Shown here: positions 25,196 through 30,917 of the stretch, one piece after another | How the letters are laid out: the number at the start of each line of letters is the position of its first letter | How positions within the stretch are numbered: position 1 is the first letter of the stretch | IMG/VR virus record: IMGVR_UViG_3300044639_001488 | Coordinates: 1 to 30,917 of that record | From: a virus | Reading direction: 5' to 3' (one strand) | Length of the DNA stretch: 30,917 nt | Made by a program: the position numbers and the translations under genes | Notes under the pieces: model-generated | Database searches by the model: none | Seen by the model: the letters and a program-made list of their open reading frames with translations, nothing else | Told to the model about the DNA's origin: nothing

Positions 25196-25229
25196 GTGCT
25201 ATCCTATAAGGACAGTAAAGAAATCCCAC

Positions 25230-27368
25230 ATGTCAGTCAATCTTGAAGTTAAAGGTTCTCTTGCCAAATGTCTGGCAACTGAGAACCTTATCATTGAACA
25301 CAAGAAAGTTCCTACTGCGTGCTTTGATGTTGATCGTAGGGTTCTTGTTCTTCCTTTATGGGATAAAGCATCTGCAACTGTTTATGATCTTCTTGTAGGT
25401 CATGAAGTGGGACATGCACTCTTTACTGATAATATTGATTGGACAAAAGAGTATGCTGATGTTCCTAAGGACTTTATCAATGTAATTGAAGATGTTCGTG
25501 TAGAACGTTTGATGAAGAAAAAGTATCCTGGTCTTTCTAAGACATTTTACAATGGATATAATGAACTGAATAATGATGATTTCTTCTCAGTGAAGGATGA
25601 GAATCTTGATAATCTTACCTTTATTGATCGCATCAATATGTATTTTAAGATTGGTGCATTTCACAATATTGCTTTCTCTGATGAAGAGAATGAGTTTGTG
25701 ACTCGTATCAGTCAACTGGAAACTTTCCAAGAAGTTCTTGATATTGCTCGTGAGATTGTTCAGTTCTTGAACTACAAGAAAAAACAACTCACTGAGATGC
25801 CTGAAATTGTTCAAAATCAAGGACAAAGTGGAGAAGAAGTAGATCTTCCTGAGAATGCTGAACAAAATACTCAAGATTCTATGGATATTGAACAAGAATC
25901 AGAGGAATCTTCTAAGTCTCAACAAGAATCACAGGGTGAAAATCCTATTACTATGGAGCAAGAAACTCCTGCTGGTGGTGGACGTGAACCCAGCAATGAG
26001 CATGGTGAGTTTGAATCCAAGACTTCACAATCCTTTGAGGAAAAGGCACAGGATTTGACCAACAAGTATGGTCAAGAGACTAACTATGTGGAACTTCCTG
26101 AAATTATTCTTGAGAATGTGATTATTCCTAATGATTTCATTCATCAGAAAACTGAAGAATATTATCAAAGTCATTCTGGTTGGATGAAGGATTGGTATCA
26201 GAATGTTCTGGTAGAATACAATTCTTACAAGAAATCTGCAGAGAAAGAAGTTTCTTATCTGGTTAAGGAGTTTGAATGTAAGAAATCAGCAGACCAATAT
26301 GCTCGTTCTTCTACTGCACGTACTGGTGTACTTGACACATCCAAACTTCATACTTACAAATTCAATGAAGATTTGTTCAAAAAAGTGTCAGTAATTCCTG
26401 ATGGTAAGAATCATGGTCTTATCTTTATTCTTGACTGGTCTGGTTCAATGTCCCATTGGATGTTGGATACTTGTAAGCAACTGTTTAATTTGATTTGGTT
26501 TTGTAAAAAGGTCAACATTCCCTTTGAAGTTTATGCTTTCACTGTGGATTGCAATGCTTATGTTGAATTGCAGCCAAATCATCCTCCTATCTACAAGAAA
26601 GTAGGAGGTGTTATTGCACCAGAACAGTCATTTAGACTGATGAACTTCTTTACCAGTAAGAGTAATTCTCGTGAATTGGATGCTCAAATGAAGCACATCT
26701 GGGCAGCATGTTGGGCATTTCAGAAAGGTAATGGTTGTGCTCCTCGTCATCTTGACTTGTCTGGTTCTCCTATTGGTGATACAATGCTTGCATTGCATTC
26801 GCTGATTCCTGACTTTCAAAAGAAAAACAAACTTCAAAAGGTGAATGTTGTTTTCCTGACTGATGGTGAGGGTTATGTGAATGCAACTACCATCAAGAAA
26901 AAGAATAATAGTGGTGAGGAATATGTTAGCCTCACTAAAGCATTTAACACTACTGTTCGTAACAGGACTAATGGTAGAATCTATTCTTCCTATAACTATG
27001 GAAACTTCCCACAGTATTCCAAAGTTCTTCTTTCTACTCTGAAAGATAGGTTTTCTACTGTAAACTTCATCAACTTTAGGGTTGTTCCTGGTAGGGATTT
27101 CAAGACTTGCTATGATTGGTATGGCAAGGAATTTGGTGATTATGAGAAAGTAAAGTCAATTTACAAGAAAGAACAATTCATCACATTCACTGGAACTGGT
27201 TATGATCAATTCCATGTAATTCCCACTACTTCACTTTCGCAAGATGAAAAGTTTGAAGTTGAGGAAGGTGCAACCAAAGCACAAATTAAATCAGCATTTG
27301 CTAAAATGTTGAATAAAAAGAAGACAAATAAGAAACTTTTGTCCTCTTTTGTTGATATGATTGCTTGA
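25230..27368 (+). CDS. cobT: CobT-like VWA-domain protein with N-terminal HExxH motif (712 aa)
   Basis: The start chosen is ATG 25230; an in-frame TTG at 25194 lies in the terminator T-run. AAGGA is 17 nt upstream, so initiation is not optimal. The N-terminal region has HEVGHALFTD (His58, Glu59, His62), followed by NVIEDVRVERLMKKKYPG with Glu87, a gluzincin-like zinc pattern. A central Glu/Ser/Gln-rich acidic linker (about 205-265) is typical of CobT-type proteins. The C-terminal half is a von Willebrand A domain with a complete MIDAS start DWSGS (Asp402, Ser404, Ser406), a GDT segment after SGSPI, and VVFLTDGEG. The neighbouring AAA ATPase makes this a MoxR/CobS-VWA pair. In cyanophages the pair is named after the cobaltochelatase subunits, yet a role in cobalamin synthesis is uncertain; protein remodelling is an alternative. 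Confidence 0.8.
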   Translation: MSVNLEVKGSLAKCLATENLIIEHKKVPTACFDVDRRVLVLPLWDKASATVYDLLVGHEVGHALFTDNIDWTKEYADVPKDFINVIEDVRVERLMKKKYPGLSKTFYNGYNELNNDDFFSVKDENLDNLTFIDRINMYFKIGAFHNIAFSDEENEFVTRISQLETFQEVLDIAREIVQFLNYKKKQLTEMPEIVQNQGQSGEEVDLPENAEQNTQDSMDIEQESEESSKSQQESQGENPITMEQETPAGGGREPSNEHGEFESKTSQSFEEKAQDLTNKYGQETNYVELPEIILENVIIPNDFIHQKTEEYYQSHSGWMKDWYQNVLVEYNSYKKSAEKEVSYLVKEFECKKSADQYARSSTARTGVLDTSKLHTYKFNEDLFKKVSVIPDGKNHGLIFILDWSGSMSHWMLDTCKQLFNLIWFCKKVNIPFEVYAFTVDCNAYVELQPNHPPIYKKVGGVIAPEQSFRLMNFFTSKSNSRELDAQMKHIWAACWAFQKGNGCAPRHLDLSGSPIGDTMLALHSLIPDFQKKNKLQKVNVVFLTDGEGYVNATTIKKKNNSGEEYVSLTKAFNTTVRNRTNGRIYSSYNYGNFPQYSKVLLSTLKDRFSTVNFINFRVVPGRDFKTCYDWYGKEFGDYEKVKSIYKKEQFITFTGTGYDQFHVIPTTSLSQDEKFEVEEGATKAQIKSAFAKMLNKKKTNKKLLSSFVDMIA

Positions 27369-27375
27369 TGTGCCA

Positions 27376-27408
27376 GTTTGGGAACTGTCTACTAAGTGGT
27401 TCCCAAAC
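27376..27408 (+). promoter_or_regulatory. Perfect 10-bp hairpin in the CobT-CobS gap
   Basis: GTTTGGGAAC (27376-27385) and GTTCCCAAAC (27399-27408) form a perfect 10-bp inverted repeat with a 13-nt loop. No T-run follows, so it is unlikely to terminate. A second small hairpin (ATTAC-AAA-GTAAT, 27426-27438) follows. It may mark an RNA-processing or stability element adjusting the two gene products. It shares TTTGGGAACTG with the terminator at 25155-25165. Confidence 0.6.
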
Positions 27409-27450
27409 CTCAAATCCATGCTATCATTACAAAGTAATCAACCCAAGACC

Positions 27451-28548
27451 ATGCAGGAACAACTTATTAGTTTGCTAAAGGAACAATTTGGTACTGAAAT
27501 TGATGCTAATGCAGTCAAATCAGTGGCAAATCAAATGAACACTAGTTATGCTACAGCATCGAAGTATCTGCAAGCATATAAAACTAGTCGTGGTAAATGG
27601 AATCTGGAGGCAACAGTAAAAGAACTGGAAGACACCTATAACTCTCCTGCTGCAGAAGGAAAAGATACCATTTCTTCCCTTTTGTCAGTTGTCCAAAACC
27701 TCATTCCTAAGAAAGATGATACCTTCGTCAGCTTTGGTAACTTTAGTGATATTAAAAAAGTTGTTTCCTCTGGTCTATTCTATCCCACTTTTATTACTGG
27801 TCTTTCTGGTAATGGTAAAACCTTTGGTGTAGAGCAAACATGTGCACAGTTGGGTCGTGAACTGATTCGTGTCAATATTACTATTGAAACTGATGAGGAT
27901 GACCTAATTGGTGGTTTTCGTCTTGTCAATGGCGAAACTGTATGGCACAATGGTCCTGTGGTTGAAGCAATGGAGCGTGGTGCAATTCTTCTTCTTGATG
28001 AGATTGACCTTGCTTCCAATAAAATCATGTGTCTTCAGTCAATTTTGGAGGGTAAGGGTGTCTTCCTGAAGAAAATTGGTAAGCATGTTACCCCTAAACA
28101 AGGGTTCAATGTGTTTGCTACTGCTAATACTAAAGGTAAAGGTTCTGATGATGGTAGGTTCATTGGCACCAATGTGCTCAATGAGGCATTTCTTGAGAGG
28201 TTCCCTATTACCTTTGAGCAAGAGTATCCTACCATTAATGTTGAGACAAAAATCTTGACAAAAGTAGCAGAATCACTTAGTATTCCTATGGTTGGAGAGC
28301 ACACTGATTTTATTAAACATCTGTGCACTTGGTCTGAGATTATTCGTAAGACCTTTGCAGATGGTGGTATTGATGAAGTCATTTCCACTCGTCGTCTTGT
28401 TCACATCATCAAAGCATATTCCATCTTTGGAAAAAAAGATAAGGCAATCAAAGTTTGTCTCAATCGCTTTGATGATGAAACTAAAACAACTTTTGTTGAA
28501 TTGTATGACAAGATTGATGCTGAGTTTCAGCAACAGGAAGGGGAGTAA
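27451..28548 (+). CDS. cobS: CobS-like AAA+ ATPase of the MoxR type (365 aa)
   Basis: ATG 27451 (MQEQLISLLKEQFGTEID) is preferred, because the frame upstream back to TTG 27361 is occupied by two hairpins; ATG 27418 is an alternative. Walker A is GLSGNGKT (Gly117-Thr124). Walker B is AILLLDEIDLA with Asp183 and Glu184. Sensor-1-like FATANTKGKG and the LNEAFLERF segment with a candidate arginine finger follow. The N-terminal 100 residues are helical, with a TSYATASKYLQAYK helix-turn-helix-like patch. It is close in length and motifs to the cobS gene that recurs in cyanomyoviruses. It probably forms a hexamer acting with the VWA partner encoded upstream. Whether it inserts cobalt into a corrin, as the name suggests, cannot be shown from sequence. 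Confidence 0.85.
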   Translation: MQEQLISLLKEQFGTEIDANAVKSVANQMNTSYATASKYLQAYKTSRGKWNLEATVKELEDTYNSPAAEGKDTISSLLSVVQNLIPKKDDTFVSFGNFSDIKKVVSSGLFYPTFITGLSGNGKTFGVEQTCAQLGRELIRVNITIETDEDDLIGGFRLVNGETVWHNGPVVEAMERGAILLLDEIDLASNKIMCLQSILEGKGVFLKKIGKHVTPKQGFNVFATANTKGKGSDDGRFIGTNVLNEAFLERFPITFEQEYPTINVETKILTKVAESLSIPMVGEHTDFIKHLCTWSEIIRKTFADGGIDEVISTRRLVHIIKAYSIFGKKDKAIKVCLNRFDDETKTTFVELYDKIDAEFQQQEGE

Positions 28549-28555
28549 TCCCTTT

Positions 28556-28563
28556 CCTAAATA
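28556..28563 (+). promoter_or_regulatory. Weak late-like core CCTAAATA
   Basis: CCTAAATA (6 of 8) lies just behind the CobS-like stop and 31 nt before the next ATG. A TATAAT at 28578-28583 in the same gap has no clear -35 element. Either could drive the small genes; neither is strong. Confidence 0.3.
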
Positions 28564-28594
28564 CATAACATCACCCCTATAATTATAAACTCCT

Positions 28595-28726
28595 ATGACT
28601 TCCCTTTTTCTCGAAAAAGATGCTGATACCATCTATGATGAATTAGAGGATAATAAATCAGAAGACATGGAAGATGAATATAGAGAGGATAGGATGGAAC
28701 AAATGATTTCCAGATATGGTTATTGA
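28595..28726 (+). CDS. Very small acidic protein (43 aa)
   Basis: A 43-codon frame from ATG 28595 to TGA 28724-28726. The product is highly charged with many Glu, Asp and Arg residues (MTSLFLEKDADTIYDELEDN, then DEYREDRMEQMISRYGY). It is probably helical and soluble. No good Shine-Dalgarno site precedes it. The stop overlaps the AGGAGG of the next gene, so the two are probably co-translated. Unrecognised; small charged proteins like this are frequent in T4-like phage early or middle regions. Confidence 0.55.
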   Translation: MTSLFLEKDADTIYDELEDNKSEDMEDEYREDRMEQMISRYGY

Positions 28727-28737
28727 GGAGGTTTACT

Positions 28738-28878
28738 GTGATTCAAAACATAAAGGAAATCATTTATACAGAGCATCATCAGGAGCTCAAAGAGTTTGCA
28801 GAATATCTTGGTGTTGATTACGAAGATTACTTAGAATTTCTGCATCCTGATGTTGACTTTGATGATGTTTCAATGTAA
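28738..28878 (+). CDS. Very small acidic protein with GTG start (46 aa)
   Basis: A perfect AGGAGG at 28726-28731 lies 6 nt before GTG 28738, the best ribosome-binding site in this part of the window, and this decides the unusual start. The 46-residue product (MIQNIKEIIYTEHHQELKEF, then YLGVDYEDYLEFLHPDVDFD) is acidic with an amphipathic helical first half. It has no signal peptide, membrane segment or known motif. It ends just before the structured RNA region. Function unknown. Confidence 0.65.
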   Translation: MIQNIKEIIYTEHHQELKEFAEYLGVDYEDYLEFLHPDVDFDDVSM

Positions 28879-28884
28879 GATGTA

Positions 28885-29019
28885 GGGGTGGAAGGTTGCC
28901 CCACAGAGAGTGAAGCCAAAGGGTAAGGCACGTGGACAACACATTCAGTAGTTGGTTCGAATCCAACCACTCTCTACTTATGGGCATCAAAGGTCCAAAC
29001 TTTGAATAAGTCCCACCCC
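28885..29019 (+). ncRNA. Candidate structured RNA enclosing a tRNA-like fold
   Basis: Nested complementary pieces surround the tRNA-like element. GGGGTGG (28885-28891) pairs with CCACCCC (29013-29019), and GCCC (28898-28901) with GGGC (28982-28985). AGAGAGTG (28905-28912) pairs with CACTCTCT (28968-28975). A further hairpin CAAAG-GTCCAAA-CTTTG (28988-29004) is flanked by ACTTA (28976-28980) and TAAGT (29007-29011). All are perfect short helices. No ORF on the + strand fits this region, and the antisense frame across it looks spurious. No known family is recognised. Confidence 0.35.
28906..28975 (+). tRNA. tRNA-like element with degenerate anticodon arm (possible pseudo-tRNA)
   Basis: Acceptor GAGAGTG (28906-28912) pairs with CACTCTC (28968-28974), followed by discriminator T. 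The D-arm is GCC-AAAGGGTAA-GGC with GG in the loop. The T-arm GTTGG-TTCGAAT-CCAAC (28951-28967) is perfect with a consensus TTCGAAT loop. The anticodon arm is the problem: the 21 nt between D-arm and T-arm form at best four pairs, with no T33 and no convincing anticodon. The D-arm is closest in style to tRNA-Gln. It may be a decayed tRNA or a tRNA mimic. No 3' CCA is encoded. Confidence 0.45.
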
Positions 29020-29058
29020 CTCCATGCCTCTTAACAATGCACAAACAGGAGGGACTAT

Positions 29059-29131
29059 GCCCCGTTAGCTCAGGAGACAGAGCAATTCTCTTCTAAAGAA
29101 TCGGTCGTGGGTGCAAATCCTACACGGGGTG
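29059..29131 (+). tRNA. tRNA-Arg (anticodon UCU)
   Basis: A full cloverleaf is visible. Acceptor GCCCCGT pairs with ACGGGGT (one G-U at the first pair). The D-arm is GCTC-AGGAGACA-GAGC. The anticodon arm is ATTCT-CTTCTAA-AGAAT with TCT at 29092-29094 and T33 present. The T-arm is GTGGG-TGCAAAT-CCTAC with one G-U pair. The discriminator is G and CCA is not encoded. It reads AGA, a codon used very often in the phage genes here, so it probably supplements the host pool during late protein synthesis. Confidence 0.92.
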
Positions 29132-29169
29132 TTTGTTTTGAACCTATTTCTTCATTTAGTGATGATATA

Positions 29170-29256
29170 ATGATAAGTGTGATAAACTCAAGAGAAAATC
29201 TAATGGCACTTTGTCCAAACTGCCATTGGGAATATGATCACAATTTACTAGATTAA
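29170..29256 (+). pseudogene. HNH endonuclease C-terminal remnant (28 codons)
   Basis: The short frame encodes MISVINSRENLMALCPNCHW followed by EYDHNLLD and a stop. R-E-N-L-x-A-L-C-P-N-C-H-W-E-x-D-H is the zinc-binding, catalytic-end part of HNH homing-type endonucleases, but the upstream part of such a domain is absent; the frame runs back into tRNA-Arg by chance. It is most simply the tail of an HNH gene deleted when the tRNA region was rearranged. A functional mini zinc-binding peptide is a less likely alternative. Confidence 0.45.
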
Positions 29257-29258
29257 TT

Positions 29259-29417
29259 ATGAAATCAAAAGATTGGTGGGTAAGTCAGAATGAAGAGTGG
29301 GCAGTAATTCCTTATTGTAATAAGTATATGTTGATATATAAAGGACAGCAAATATCAGTTCACAATACAATAGAAACTGCCAAAAAAATTGCACTGAAGG
29401 AGTCTAAAAAGAAATGA
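29259..29417 (+). CDS. Small basic protein (52 aa)
   Basis: ATG 29259 to TGA 29415-29417, overlapping the next gene by ATGA, which strongly supports both. The product (MKSKDWWVSQNEEWAVIPYC, then NKYMLIYKGQQISVHNTIET, then a Lys-rich tail) has an N-terminal Trp-rich strand pattern and a C-terminal basic helix. No known motif. The coupling with the following acidic protein suggests joint expression and perhaps interaction of a basic and an acidic partner. Confidence 0.65.
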   Translation: MKSKDWWVSQNEEWAVIPYCNKYMLIYKGQQISVHNTIETAKKIALKESKKK

Positions 29418-29674
29418 GTATCTTGAGCATTGAAAGTATTAGTCTTGATGATGATGGATCTGTTTATGTAACTGCTGTAGTTGAAGATGCAGTTGAAACT
29501 TATGCGCCAACTTTCTATGATCCTGCTGAGTATGGTCCTGGATTGTGTGAGGCAAGTTTTACTTTTGAGGAAGAACAAACTTTTCCAGATAATGATGAAG
29601 AACTAATTAAACTTCTGGAAGAACTTGACTTAGAGTGGAATTTGGTGGATAATAGTGATTACTACCTTGATTGA
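29414..29674 (+). CDS. Small acidic protein (86 aa)
   Basis: The start overlaps the upstream stop by 4 bp (ATGA) and has AAGGAG at 29397-29402, 11 nt upstream. The 86-residue product is very acidic, with a beta-like first half (ISLDDDGSVYVTAVVEDAVE), a central TYAPTFYDPAEYGPGLCEAS segment and a Glu-rich helical end. No catalytic motif or membrane segment is seen. Proteins of this style are common hypothetical genes in T4-like cyanophages. Function unknown. Confidence 0.72.
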   Translation: MSILSIESISLDDDGSVYVTAVVEDAVETYAPTFYDPAEYGPGLCEASFTFEEEQTFPDNDEELIKLLEELDLEWNLVDNSDYYLD

Positions 29675-29676
29675 AT

Positions 29677-30705
29677 ATGACTAAAAGAGTTCTTATTACT
29701 GGTGGTGCAGGATTTATTGCTCACCACCTTATTGGATACATTCTCAAAGAAACTGACTGGGATGTTGTAACTCTAGACAGACTTGACTATAGTGGAAATC
29801 TTAATAGATTGAATGACATTCTTTCTGATTTTACAGCAGATGATCGTAAACGTGTAAAAGTTGTATTCCATGACCTTAAAGCAGAACTCAATCCTCTCAT
29901 TAAATCAGAAATTGGTAAAGTTGATTACATTCTTCATCTTGCTGCTGGTTCTCATGTAGATCGCAGTATTGAGTATCCTATGGAGTTTGTTCTTGATAAT
30001 GTTGTGGCAACCTGTAACATTCTAGAGTTTGCAAGAACACAGAAAGACAACCTAGAAAGATTCATTTACTTCAGCACTGATGAAGTATTTGGTCCTGCTC
30101 CAGATGGAATCAAATACAAAGAGAATGATAGATATAATTCTACTAACCCATACAGTGCAACCAAGGCAGGAGGTGAAGAACTTGCTGTAGCATATGAGAA
30201 TACTTATGGACTTCCCATTTATATTACTCATACTATGAATGTATTTGGAGAGCGTCAGCATCCAGAGAAGTACATTCCTATGTGCATCAAGAAGTCTAGA
30301 GATGGTGAAAAAGTAACCATTCATAGTGACTCAACTTGTACAATTCCTGGGTCTAGACATTACATCCATGCTGAGGATGTTGCTAGTGCAATTCTATTCC
30401 TTCTGAACTATCAAGGTAGTCTTGAATATACCTATGGTGGTGCTAAGTGTCCTAAATTCAACATTGTTGGTTCAGAAGAACTAAACAACCTTGAACTTGC
30501 ACAAATCATTGCAGAGGCACAAGGCAAAGAACTTAATTATGAATTGATTGACTTCCATTCCTCACGACCAGGACATGACCTTAGGTATGCACTTGATGGT
30601 GATAAGATGAGAGAAATGGGTTGGGAACCTGCCAAGTCAGTTAGAGAAAGAATTGCAGATGTAACTAATTGGACCTTGGAAAATGAAAGGTGGATTACAA
30701 TTTAA
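29677..30705 (+). CDS. NAD-dependent epimerase/dehydratase, dTDP-glucose 4,6-dehydratase-like (342 aa)
   Basis: ATG 29677 is preferred over a TTG two codons earlier. An N-terminal Rossmann fold has VLITGGAGFIAHHL with the GxxGxxA pattern (Gly9, Gly12, Ala15). The extended-SDR catalytic set follows: FSTDEVFG (Thr134, Asp135, Glu136) and NPYSATKAGGEE (Tyr159, Lys163). The Thr-Asp-Glu triad before the Tyr-Lys pair is characteristic of sugar-nucleotide 4,6-dehydratases such as RmlB/RfbB. Later marks are MNVFGERQHPEKYIP and HYIHAEDVASAI. The length fits a complete single-domain enzyme. It probably converts a nucleotide hexose to the 4-keto-6-deoxy sugar, for modifying host envelope glycans or decorating a phage product. 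No partner sugar genes are in the window, so the exact substrate is open. Confidence 0.85.
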   Translation: MTKRVLITGGAGFIAHHLIGYILKETDWDVVTLDRLDYSGNLNRLNDILSDFTADDRKRVKVVFHDLKAELNPLIKSEIGKVDYILHLAAGSHVDRSIEYPMEFVLDNVVATCNILEFARTQKDNLERFIYFSTDEVFGPAPDGIKYKENDRYNSTNPYSATKAGGEELAVAYENTYGLPIYITHTMNVFGERQHPEKYIPMCIKKSRDGEKVTIHSDSTCTIPGSRHYIHAEDVASAILFLLNYQGSLEYTYGGAKCPKFNIVGSEELNNLELAQIIAEAQGKELNYELIDFHSSRPGHDLRYALDGDKMREMGWEPAKSVRERIADVTNWTLENERWITI

Positions 30706-30733
30706 CTAGATAGTAAATAAATTTTGGAGGTGT

Positions 30734-30898
30734 ATGACTCCTCTATTTCTCACAACAATTATATCTTGCACACAAGCAGTTGGAATAATACACAAACTTA
30801 CAAATGTTGTGGGATTAACTGAAATTCAGAAAAAAGAAATTTTAGTTGAGATCAAAAAAATTATTCCATCCTGTCCAGTAAAAATAGAAAATAAATGA
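30734..30898 (+). CDS. Small protein with hydrophobic N-terminus (54 aa)
   Basis: ATG 30734 is preceded by GGAGG at 30726-30730, a good but close ribosome-binding site. The 54-residue product begins MTPLFLTTIISCTQAVGIIH, a short hydrophobic stretch that could be a signal or membrane-anchor segment, with Cys12 in a position that might be modified. The rest is helical and basic (TEIQKKEILVEIKKIIPSC). Its ATGA stop overlaps a further start. A weak late-like AGTAAATA at 30712-30719 lies upstream. Function unknown; small envelope-directed proteins are common in this gene neighbourhood of cyanophages. Confidence 0.68.
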   Translation: MTPLFLTTIISCTQAVGIIHKLTNVVGLTEIQKKEILVEIKKIIPSCPVKIENK

Positions 30899-30917
30899 AC
30901 ACCTACTATTACACACT
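30895..30917 (+). CDS. Start of a further gene, cut by the window end
   Basis: An ATG at 30895 overlaps the preceding stop as ATGA and opens a frame (MNTYYYT) that runs to the window edge. Only seven codons are visible, so the call rests on the coupling pattern seen elsewhere in this region. Confidence 0.35.

Noticed and set aside
25194-25229. TTG start for the CobT-like gene
   Set aside because: It lies in the terminator T-run and adds 12 residues unlike the rest; ATG 25230 is simpler.
28787-29044. 85-codon minus-strand ORF across the structured RNA and small gene
   Set aside because: No minus-strand genes are otherwise present, no ribosome-binding site is seen, and it overlaps a supported + strand gene and the tRNA-like element.
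29138-29171. TTGAAC...TATAAT as a sigma-70 promoter after tRNA-Arg
   Set aside because: The spacer is 22 nt, too long for a normal promoter, and the -35 is imperfect.

Overview
The window is one continuous, tightly packed, AT-rich stretch with every recognisable gene on the + strand. It looks like part of a T4-like marine myovirus of the cyanophage type (Prochlorococcus/Synechococcus phages or close relatives). The pointers are T4-type late promoter cores (TATAAATA and close variants) just ahead of structural genes, a CobS-like AAA ATPase next to a CobT-like VWA protein, two 2-oxoglutarate/Fe(II) oxygenases, a tRNA-Arg(UCU), and large modular tail fibres. No photosynthesis gene, replication gene or core head/baseplate gene is in the window, so the host assignment is inference.

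Region 1 (1-23185) is a late adhesion module. It starts with the 3' end of a tail-fibre gene, then a 945-residue beta-helix structural protein and a small virion-type protein. Next come a 1292-residue collagen-like fibre ending in a Peptidase_S74 self-cleaving chaperone, two small proteins, and a 731-residue modular fibre with a small coiled-coil protein. Three LamG-like lectin proteins follow, then a giant 2091-residue collagen-like fibre that again ends in an S74 domain, and a set of short fibre-tip or chaperone-like proteins closing with a glycine-rich protein. Modules are visibly shuffled and duplicated between these genes: the S74 cassette, a 63-residue island, the LamG core, the fibre N-terminal adaptor and a mid-fibre module. 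The collagen DNA also carries exact tandem repeats of 9, 45 and 60 bp.

Region 2 (23221-25072) holds two 2OG-Fe(II) oxygenases, the first prolyl-4-hydroxylase-like, and one more fibre-type protein whose 3' half has a different base composition. A prolyl-hydroxylase-like enzyme beside collagen-like fibres suggests, but does not prove, virion protein hydroxylation.

Region 3 (25073-30917) looks like a different expression class. It opens with a perfect consensus sigma-70 promoter (TTGACA, 17 nt, TATAAT) followed about 55 nt later by a strong intrinsic terminator with no ORF between, which is a candidate small RNA or attenuated leader. Then come the CobT-like and CobS-like genes separated by a perfect hairpin, several very small genes, a tRNA-like structured RNA with a degenerate anticodon arm, tRNA-Arg(UCU), an HNH-endonuclease remnant, a dTDP-glucose 4,6-dehydratase-like sugar-nucleotide enzyme and a small protein with a hydrophobic N-terminus.

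The most noteworthy signals are the promoter-terminator cassette before the CobT/CobS pair, the nested structured RNA around 28885-29019, and the hydroxylase plus collagen-fibre arrangement.
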